DNA from: Chionoecetes opilio
Taxonomy: Eukaryota > Arthropoda > Malacostraca > Decapoda > Majidae
DNA length: 64,000 nt
Direction of reading: 5' to 3'
Assembly (NCBI GenBank): GCA_016584305.1
Contig: JACEEZ010006415.1
Coordinates: 60,001 to 124,000 of the forward strand
How positions within the stretch are numbered: position 1 is the first letter of the stretch; every line of letters starts with the position of its first letter. Of this stretch, positions 12,863 to 64,000 are shown piece by piece. Under the pieces are notes generated by a model. It had not been told where the DNA came from. It worked only from the letters and a program-made list of their open reading frames with translations, and ran no database searches. Position numbers and translations under genes: made by a program.

Positions 12863-13146
12863 AAAAATATAACAATATGGAACTGTCATAGTGATAGACA
12901 CTCCATTGCTGTCTGCCTTACACTATCACTATACAATATTTATACACTATTATCGTACAAGAGCTTCCTCCTATATGAGCTAAATAATAAACAGTATTAT
13001 GGAAATCAAATATCCATCAATTTCTATTTATGTGTGTTTATACGTCCATATATACACACAAACGGAGGCCACCACACAAGAGTCGTATAAGAAGGTGAGG
13101 TAATACAAATAAGAAAGCTACAAGAGGTCAATGACTCGAGCATTAC

Positions 13147-13229
13147 CTGGATACCTGCCGTGACAGACATAAGACCTGCTCCCGTGAAGGCCGCCACCCC
13201 TGTGAAGTGTTCCCGGTCCCTGCAGAGTA
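13147..13229 (-). CDS. orphan coding-like exon, possibly TMEM141-like
   Basis: An 83-nt open stretch between CCCCTCAG and CAG|GTAATG reads (2 nt) LCRDREHFTGVAAFTGAG then LMSVTAGIQ. It is a small hydrophobic, probably membrane-spanning segment. The spacing Cys-x7-Gly-Val-x2-Phe resembles TMEM141, but this rests on recalled family features only. No neighbouring exon was found. Its entry phase is also compatible with exon 13 of RECQ5, so an alternative RECQ5 end is possible. Confidence 0.35.
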
Positions 13230-13289
13230 CTGAGGGGGGTGTGACGTGAAGGGCAGCGCTGGGCCACCACCCTCACTCACAGCGGGGTG

Positions 13290-13516
13290 TAGTCAGTTCG
13301 TACACAAGTTGTTTCGTACACCAGTAGATTCGTACACCAAAAAGTTGTTTGGTAGTCTATATGAAACCATAGTCGTTTCGTACACTCAGCTCAGAGTTGA
13401 ACTTGATTACTAGAGTTACGATTCCACACTAGGTATGCACGAAAAAACTTAAAATCAGTTTACGAAACAACAAACAAAACCTGGGTACGAAACAACTTGT
13501 GTACGAATCTCCCTGT
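13290..13516. mobile_element. MITE family F, copy 1, in the RECQ5 3'UTR
   Basis: Inverted ends with TTCGTACACAAGTTGTTTCG. It starts 5 bp beyond the RECQ5 stop codon. The second copy is at 63661-63884. Confidence 0.75.
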
Positions 13517-13521
13517 AATCC

Positions 13522-56776
<43,255 letters not shown>

Positions 56777-57789
56777 GCTGCTCCACACACTGCCACGTTG
56801 GTCTCACTACCCAGGCTTAATAGGTCCTCTCAGCACACCTCCTCGAACTCTTTTCTTAACTTCATCTATACTGTTTTTATCGCTGTTTTCTATATTTTCT
56901 GTTTATTTGCCACACACGTCTGTTTTTCTTTTGCACACACACACACACATACAAGCCTATGCTATATTTCTGACATTACTTCTATATCTACAACTTCTAT
57001 CCCCTTAAAAGCGAAATACAAAATGTTCTTAACTATATATGACATATTTTTGTTTTGGAATTAAATCTATATGAATTTTAGTTAACACACACACACACAC
57101 ACACACAATGGTGCTAATAGTTGTTAAGAAGTATATGAAAGGATGCATATTATTCTATTGCTATCATGTGTCTTATTTGTGCTATTTTGAGAGTAATGGC
57201 AAGGATTTATTGAGATATTAATTTATTTCGCCCAGAGTGTTTAGGCGGGTAGTGCGCGGCCTTGGTAAACAACAACACACGTGAGTCCTGCCCTTATTTC
57301 CTCCTTATTTAGTCTTCCTATTATAGATATTGATGTGGCCTTTCTTCGTAGTGACTATTAGGGAGACGTACCACCTGTTGCACTCATCAAACCGAGTATA
57401 TATGGGCAAGAAGGGCTTGTATGGTGGCTGTACATGGGTCGTTGATAAGCTCGCCTCACACCCTGGGAAATCCTTGTGTTTGTCCCCCAGCCCAGGCAGC
57501 CCGGGCACCCCGAGGGTCTTGGACAACGGTGGGAAGGCGGAGTTTTTTTGGAGGGAGAAGAAATTCCTGATCTAATCTGACCTTAACTTGGACCCCTCTA
57601 AAGTTATTAACCTTGTTCCGCTTTCACTGCCATAGTATTGATAATTTTCTTTTTGGTTAATATGGAGGAGAGTTTCACGTACGCTACAGACCTTACTACT
57701 CACGAATTAAAAAAAAAATTTGGCTCAGTATACTGTTCACTACTACTCTACTTGCGCTCAATAAAAAAAAAAAAATAATATTTTGTGGT
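56777..57789. other. RECQ5 upstream region
   Basis: Presumed promoter side; no core element identified. Open frames at 57305-57575 on both strands overlap in GC-richer sequence; neither product is recognised. Confidence 0.35.
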
Positions 57790-57896
57790 TAAGGTTAGGT
57801 TAGGTTTCTTTAAAACCTGTAAGGTTAGATTAGGTTAGGTTAGGTTAGGTTAGGTTAGGTTAGGTTAGGTTAGGCTAGGCTAAAACATAAGGGTAG
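57790..57896 (+). repeat. interstitial TTAGG telomere-type tract
   Basis: About ten uninterrupted TTAGG units (about 57826-57875) with degenerate units on both sides. Confidence 0.85.
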
Positions 57897-57971
57897 GTTA
57901 GGTTTCAATTTTTTTTTTCAATTTTTTTTTTGGTTTGCGCAAAATAAAACTAGCACCATTAGAACAAGCAC

Positions 57972-59435
57972 CTATGGGGAGTTTTCGAAGCTAAACCGCC
58001 AGATGTCTCTCGCGCATCTCACATCCTCTGCTCTGTGAGGCTGAATGATCTATCATTTACCGTAAATTCTCTGTACTTCTTTGGGACATCAGAATTACCC
58101 TTCAATACAACAACTGAAACAGTTCTTAATAAAAAATGTAGTTTATCATTTTATTTGTCTGCACTTGGTGAAAATATTGGCAAAACAATTGAATATTTGA
58201 AAACTCAATCTTTAAAAATCGTCTTTTCATAAAAAAACACAAGTTCAAGCAGAATGAGGCTTCAGGAAATATCTACTTGTATGTAAGCATTCACTGAGTA
58301 CCTATTTTGGGTGTATATGTCTCTCTTACGACGAACATTTAACCAAGAAGTAATTTAAGTGCTTGGCACCTCAACGAACAGTCCTCTATCGAAGACAATA
58401 CATGGTCTTGTTTACTATTTCCCCCGCCGCGAACTCTAAGCCCCTCCACCTCAATCTTTCCCTCTGAATCAATCAATCAACCCTTCCCTCTGAATACCCT
58501 ATGTCCTCTGGTTTATCCTATTGTAACGAAGGAGGGTAGGGGCAACCCACCCCTCTCAAACTTCGTCACACTAACGGCTCGGGGCTATGGAGGAGACGGA
58601 AAGGACTGCAAGGAGACTTTTACTGCTGTGCACGGCCTTATTACCCCAACTACTACTACCCACAGTACATATAGTGACTGCACGTCTGTCACGTAACTAC
58701 ACACGCCACTCCGCTCCGCCCCAACACAACACAAATCATAGTCAAAGCACGAAATAAGGAGACAAAAGTCTTCTTTATGTGGGAAACGGTATGTGGGAGC
58801 GGATGCCACGAATATTCCAGTAGAGGATAGAGAGTGTGATGAGATAAGCGGGTGATGATAGTTAGGATGACATGTAGCCTGTGGTATTGAGAAGTTAGGA
58901 GTATCAGTGATATGAGCTGTGAGGTAAGGAGCGGCGCTGTGGCGATAAGGCGCTGAGCTGTCCATCCCCGTGTCGTGTCAACAGGAAAGTGGGTGATAGC
59001 AGATCCTGCCGGCGGGATGGTTTCTGTGGAGATGCTGAACGCCACACTCTGTTTTGGTTAAATGTTCGTCGTAAGAGAGACATATACACCCAAAATAGGT
59101 ACTCAGTGAATGCTTACATACAAGTAGATATTTCCTGAAGCCTCATTCTGCTTGAACTTGTGTTTTTTTATGAAAAGACGATTTTTAAAGATTGAGTTTT
59201 CAAATATTCAATTGTTTTGCCAATATTTTCACCAAGTGCAGACAAATAAAATGATAAACTACATTTTTTATTAAGAACTGTTTCAGTTGTTGTATTGAAG
59301 GGTAATTCTGATATGTCCCAAAGAAGTACAGAGAATTTACGGTAAATGATAGATCATTCAGCCTCACAGAGCAGAAGATGTGACAGCCTGAGAGACAGGC
59401 TTGAGCGTGAGCTTATTAGAAAACTCCCCATTGTA
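57972..59435. mobile_element. large inverted repeat (about 375-bp arms, 710-bp spacer)
   Basis: Arms 57972-58347 and 59057-59435 are nearly identical inverted copies (TGTCTCTCTTACGACGAACA at the inner edge; GGGGAGTTTTC at the outer edge). The spacer encodes nothing I recognise. It could be a non-autonomous DNA transposon. Confidence 0.7.
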
Positions 59436-60756
59436 TGTAGGTCAAGAAAAAGTAGTTGGTGTCTCTGAAAACGAACGTGAAACTCTCCTCCATAATTACC
59501 TTCTTTTTTTCTTGATATCATCTGTTACTAAACCAAAGCCCACCTCTAACCTAACCCAACATAATCTGGTAAATATGCATTTTCAACCAATACAACCTAT
59601 TGACCAATACTCTCCTGTCATAACTGAGGGGCAATCCCCCAGACCCCCTGCTAGTTAACTAACCTAACCTGGGCATTGATTACGTAACCCAACCTCACTG
59701 GGGGGGTTTCGCCCCCCCTAGACCTCCCTCAAGTTATTTTTTCATTTCCGACGGCTGTTGTAGGGGTTAGAAATACTCCTTATGATGAGAACGAATAGTT
59801 CAGGATGCTTAAAACCACCCAGCGTGTTGTGGTTTAAACTGCACTTATAGTACCCGTAATCTGATTTAACCTATCTTAACCGTTTCTGGCTGAAATAGCG
59901 GTAGATTTTGGACAGTAGATGTAGCGCCATAATTATTCAATTGCGCCATGAGAAGTGGGTTTTTAAATACTCAGAAGGAAGAAATCTAAGCTATGATGTA
60001 GGTAAGATGATGGAGATAGGAAGATCCTAAGACTTTTGAAAGCCCACTACCGAAACAATACTGAAAGAACGTCCACCCTTCATGGCGACCTTCAGCTTAC
60101 TGCCATTCACACACTCATTCATTATGTTTATACTTTATGATGTAAATAAACATGGCGTGCATATGTTGAGAAGCGATATGCTTTCAGAGTTCTAAAAAAC
60201 CTGAAATATCTCCAAAAATATTGATTTGCGACAGAAATTTACTTTATATAACTCTCGGAATTCACCAGGCAATAGAATGTTACAATTCCCAATCCTCTAG
60301 AGTCTAGAGTCTAGAGTATTAGGGTGAAAACATTAAATAATGCTGGATTTACTTATATCGAGAATGCTTGTACAACACAATCATACTGTATATATATATA
60401 TATATAATGAATAGTCTACGTTACTTGCACGCAATAATTGTGTATTAAAGATCTCGAAAGATAAAAGGTAGAAAATGCGATCAAAAAGATATACTGTAAA
60501 AGAAAATTAAAGAAATTTCTTCCTAAAACACACATGAAAAAAAAGTAACATTACAATACATGTAAATATACTTTGATGAAATACACTGCCGACGTAAGAA
60601 TAACTATGAAGTGAAAAAAGACGGAGAGAGAGAGGCAGGCAAGTAGACAGACAGAGATACACACATGGCAGAGGATATCCCGGGCAATGCTAGATACTTT
60701 CTGCCAGTACTGTACGTATGTATGTACTCACGTTTAGCATAACTCCTCCCTTTGCA
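59436..60756. other. CWC15 upstream region
   Basis: Contains the second CCTAACCTGG dispersed repeat (59620-59700) and a short (TA)n near 60388-60406. The last part ends in a 3' splice-like TTTGCAG before CWC15. Confidence 0.4.
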
Positions 60757-60764
60757 GAGTAACC

Positions 60765-61520
60765 ATGACAACAGCCGCACGCCCCACCTTTGAGCCGGCC
60801 AAGGGCGGCATGGGCCGGGGGGAGCGCGACCTCAGTGCGCTCTCCAAGCAGTACTCGGCGCGGGACCTTGCCTCGCACACCCGGCTAAAGTACCGCGACC
60901 ACGGCCAAAACACCACCGAGGAGCTCCGCAACCGTGACTTCCGCCGCGAGCTGGAGGACCGGGAGCGCGCCACAGTGAGGGACAAGCGGACCGGCGGCAG
61001 CAGCAGCAGCAGTGGCGGCGGCGGCGGCGGTGGTAGTGGCAGCAGCAGCAGCACCAACAATGCCATCCGAGAGTCTGCGAGCGCTTCTTCCTCCTCCTCC
61101 TCCTCGTCCAAAAAGCCCAGACTGGACCAGATCGCCCCGTCCAACCTGGATGCCGACGACCCCCAGGACGACGACGACGACGGCGGCTCAGACTCCGACG
61201 ACTCAGACGACGAGGCGACGCTGTTTGCGGAACTGGAACGCATCCGGCGAGAGAGGGCAGAGGAGGACGCGCGGAAGCAGCAGGAGCGGCAGGAGCAGGA
61301 GGAGAGGATCCGCATGGAGAACATCATCTCCGGCAACCCACTGCTGAACCTCGCGGCGGCGCCCAAGGCTGCCGACATGAAGGTTAAGAAGCGGTGGGAC
61401 GACGACGTGGTCTTCAAAAACTGCGCCGCCTCCGAGCCCGACAAGACGGAACAAGCCTTCATCAACGACTCCCTGCGCTCAGAGTTCCACAAACGCTTCA
61501 TGGAGAAATATGTGAAGTAA
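60765..61520 (+). CDS. CWC15: CWC15 spliceosome-associated protein
   Basis: 251 residues, complete and without CDS introns. CWC15 (Cwf15 family) belongs to the PRP19/CDC5L-associated part of the active spliceosome in the nucleus. The N-terminus [15 protein letters not shown] and the [13 protein letters not shown] segment are family hallmarks. The C-terminus keeps [19 protein letters not shown] and [20 protein letters not shown], the most conserved part. Between them are a Ser/Gly-rich low-complexity stretch (about residues 77-98), poly-Ser, an Asp-rich run and a coiled-coil-like Glu/Arg helix. The family is usually about 230 residues; the extra length is the Ser/Gly insert. A 3' splice-like site (TTTGCAG, ends 60757) sits 7 nt before the ATG, suggesting an upstream 5'UTR exon. 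The gene is divergent from RECQ5. Confidence 0.96.
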   Translation: MTTAARPTFEPAKGGMGRGERDLSALSKQYSARDLASHTRLKYRDHGQNTTEELRNRDFRRELEDRERATVRDKRTGGSSSSSGGGGGGGSGSSSSTNNAIRESASASSSSSSSSKKPRLDQIAPSNLDADDPQDDDDDGGSDSDDSDDEATLFAELERIRRERAEEDARKQQERQEQEERIRMENIISGNPLLNLAAAPKAADMKVKKRWDDDVVFKNCAASEPDKTEQAFINDSLRSEFHKRFMEKYVK

Positions 61521-61895
61521 TTATGATTCCCACGTGTGTAGGTTAAGGTTATGTGAAGAGTCATGTTGTGTTGGGTTTGTGGAATTTAAGTGAGTTGTGT
61601 AATGGTTTTCAGGGTTTTATTAGAGAATACTATTGCAGGTAATTGTTATAAGATTAGGTGGTCTTGGCTTTAAGGAATTCCATCTAGTACTGAAGTATGA
61701 AAAGTTTATTATTTCATTTGTATTCTATGTAAGTGTGAAAATGTTGCCTAAGACTCTGGGTGAACACAAATCCTGACTAGGAAAGATCAAGATTTTAAGA
61801 ACATTTATTGACTAAACTAGAAATTGGCAGAGTAAGTACTTTGTAAAGACATGCACAGTTTATATTCTTGAATGTGGAAACACTAAATCTACATC

Positions 61896-62108
61896 TTAAC
61901 CCCTTCACGCCCAGATCTTTCCTTTGCTATTAAAAAAATTGTATGTTGTTAGCCATAAATTACGGAAAGTAACATTATATACCAAATTGGTTAGTCGACA
62001 AGGATACTAAACAGGTCATATCTATAAAATATTGCTTATATTCACTAAAAATTGTCTATTGGTAGCCAAATTACACTGGAAATTACGTTATGGGTCTCAA
62101 GGGGTTAA
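61896..62108. mobile_element. MITE family C, copy 11, in the CWC15 3' region
   Basis: TTAACCCCTTCACGCCCAGA to TCTCAAGGGGTTAA; about 375 bp after the CWC15 stop. Confidence 0.8.
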
Positions 62109-63660
62109 AAATGGACACACTCTACCTTGTTGGTGTACACAACTAAACATGTATTGATTTAGACTGTTCCGTAAAGAATTCATCACAGACCTGTGTTTAT
62201 TTTTCTTTGAAATTTTAATGGAATGAAAAAACACAAACTAATTTAGTCAAATCTGTTTGTCATGTAAATTTTTTTGTTAAAATAAGAAATAGAACTAATC
62301 AAGCTACTATTGTCAAAGTTTTTGCTCACATTAAATACCTGATATGTAAACTCCTTCTCAGGGATCAATCCACATTGCTCCTTACAAACGTCATCTTTTG
62401 TACCTTCTTGTGTGTGTAGTCTTTGCATGCTATCCTCCATCTTGCCAGACTCTGCACAACAACCTCATTCCTCTGTAACAACAACACACACTTGAACACA
62501 CTTTTCCTTGATGTATCAGGATACAGTGGCCATTGTCCTGTCTATAAGTACCCTTCCTTCCTGGCGTCCTAGCAACGATACCTTCTCTATACATGTATTT
62601 CAACCCATTACTTATGTGATTCATGACAAAAACGATTTTTTAAACAAGTTGAAATTAACTCAGTTGAATACATGGATAAATGTTACTTGCTTCCCATGAA
62701 AAACAACATGCCAGAATAAATGCTTCATCATAATATGAATTTCAAGCAAGACGTTAGAATCATATTTGGTATAGCTGTACAAAGTTTAACTTTAAATTAC
62801 GTCTTCAAAAGACATACAAAATACTGTCAAATTATAATGACTTTTTATGCAAATGTGATGTAACATTGTATTTATGGAAGATTTGAAGAGTTTTTTATTG
62901 TAATAGATATTCAGATCCTCACAAACTACAGACATAGGGATGTTTACATAAATAAGTTAAGATGTCACAGTGGGAGGCGAGGCCGCGTGTGTGCTGCCTG
63001 AGGACACGGAGCACTGTTGGCACGGCACGGCTTGTTGGCAAGTCTGCACGCGTCTGTCTCCCTCCAATGCCTTCCCTAAACATATCAGCTTTGTATCTAA
63101 CAGCACAAGCAGTGCCCTGTTATGCCAGCGTCACGGCTAATGAAGGCAAGCAGAACAGCCATCACAGTTATAGATTTTATTGACTTTTTTATAATGGTGA
63201 ATTACACATTGCAATAATGTGAAGGACGCGATAAAGTCTTGAACAGAACATGATACACGAGAGACCTGCATGAATAACTCCTTTTAAAAACTATAAAACT
63301 TAATACAGAATTGCCCTCCTCACCCTAAACCTGATTGTAAAGACTAAATAACTCATTCCTTCTGAAAAATACCTGTCACATAACAGTGGTTTTACCTGAC
63401 CTATAATAAATATAAGAGAATGAGATTTTGTTCAAGTATCAGCTAATGCAGAGCTGCCACATCAAGAACTTGTTACACACTTCATCACTCAGGAAAAGTT
63501 GGCATATTTCAACAACAGTGTATTCAGCTTTCACTACATAGATAACAGTATTAGATCACAGATAACATAGTGAAGAAATGGATGTGTGGAAGTCAAAGGT
63601 AGACATGAGTGAAGTCGGTCCATCAATGGCTGGTCAGACATCACCGCACTGAAACGGGGT
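62109..63660. other. CWC15 3' flank, no further gene seen
   Basis: AT-rich; GC-richer near 62970-63140. A minus-strand AATAAA near 63176 could mark the 3' end of a gene entering from the right, but no coding exon was recognised. Confidence 0.35.
62715..62720 (+). promoter_or_regulatory. candidate polyadenylation signal of CWC15
   Basis: AATAAA on the plus strand, the first canonical hexamer I saw after the CWC15 stop. The 3'UTR would be about 1.2 kb and would include a MITE at 61896-62108. Confidence 0.35.
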
Positions 63661-63884
63661 GCAGTCAGTTCATACACAAGTTGTTTCATACACCAATAGA
63701 TTCGTACACCAAATAGTTGTTTCGTAGTCTATGAAACCATAGTAGTTTCGTACACTCAGCTCAGATTTAAACTTTACTACTAGTTACGAAACGACACCAG
63801 GTATGTACAAAAAAACTCAAAATCAGTGTACGAAACAACTAACAAAACCTGGGTACGAAATAACTTGTGTACGAAACTCCCTGT
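63661..63884. mobile_element. MITE family F, copy 2
   Basis: Same ends and interior as 13290-13516. Confidence 0.75.
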
Positions 63885-64000
63885 AACCACTGAAACACTC
63901 GGCATGAAGACAGCTGCTAACACAAGGGTAAAGGTGGTGCTTGACTCATCCATCTCACCAAGCACTGCCACCAACACACTAATGCTTGACTCATCCATCT

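Noticed and set aside
57305..57575. Overlapping 73- and 81-residue frames upstream of RECQ5
   Set aside because: No recognisable family on either strand and no splice evidence; kept only as a note.
57790..57896. True chromosome end
   Set aside because: The TTAGG tract is about 100 bp and flanked by unique sequence and genes on both sides.
58585..59045. 118-126 residue frames in the inverted-repeat spacer
   Set aside because: Two overlapping frames, no domain and no start context; probably non-coding transposon interior.
61012..61454. Extra frames inside CWC15
   Set aside because: Shadows of the CWC15 CDS created by GC-rich low-complexity codons.

Overview
This is a eukaryotic, probably arthropod and most likely crustacean, nuclear window. 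The reasons are spliced genes with GT-AG introns, runs of the arthropod telomere motif TTAGG, tRNA-derived SINEs, many small DNA transposons (MITEs) and a very high load of micro-, mini- and satellite repeats. The species cannot be named from the sequence. Nothing looks prokaryotic.

Two genes are clear. (1) A RECQ5-type DNA helicase on the minus strand runs from an ATG at 56776 to a stop at 13522-13524, about 43 kb. I could place 14 coding exons with matching splice phases. They give the helicase core (Walker A, DEAH, RecQ motifs V and VI), the zinc-binding module, a KIX-like region, a PIP box and a C-terminal SRI domain. The SRI domain is split between the 2.8-kb exon 13 and a small last exon that lies beyond 13.8 kb of satellite DNA. 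Exon 13 also encodes a long array of 24-residue units carrying SUMO-consensus motifs. One short exon (3n+2 nt, expected about 15 codons) after helicase motif III could not be found. (2) CWC15, a spliceosomal protein, is intact and intronless in its CDS on the plus strand at 60765-61520. It is divergent from RECQ5, with 4 kb between the two starts.

Layout: 1-13.1 kb is intergenic, with MITEs, GA/GAA microsatellites, a 38-bp minisatellite and one CpG-rich stretch with a doubtful first exon. At 13.15 kb there is an orphan coding-like exon (TMEM141-like, weak). From 13.5 to 56.8 kb is RECQ5, whose introns carry different private tandem arrays: a 31-bp array (14.2-18.1 kb) and a 24-bp array (18.5-24.6 kb) in intron 13; about 30-bp (30.2-32.1 kb) and 67-bp (32.9-37.4 kb) arrays in intron 12; 35-bp, 41-bp, 27-bp and 22-bp arrays in introns 9, 8, 4 and 1. 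The 56.8-60.8 kb interval between the genes holds a TTAGG tract and a large inverted repeat. From 61.5 to 64 kb is the CWC15 3' flank.

Several MITE families occur repeatedly (7 copies of one, 11 of another) and are often nested, so relative insertion order can be read. Intron numbers below count only the exons I could place.
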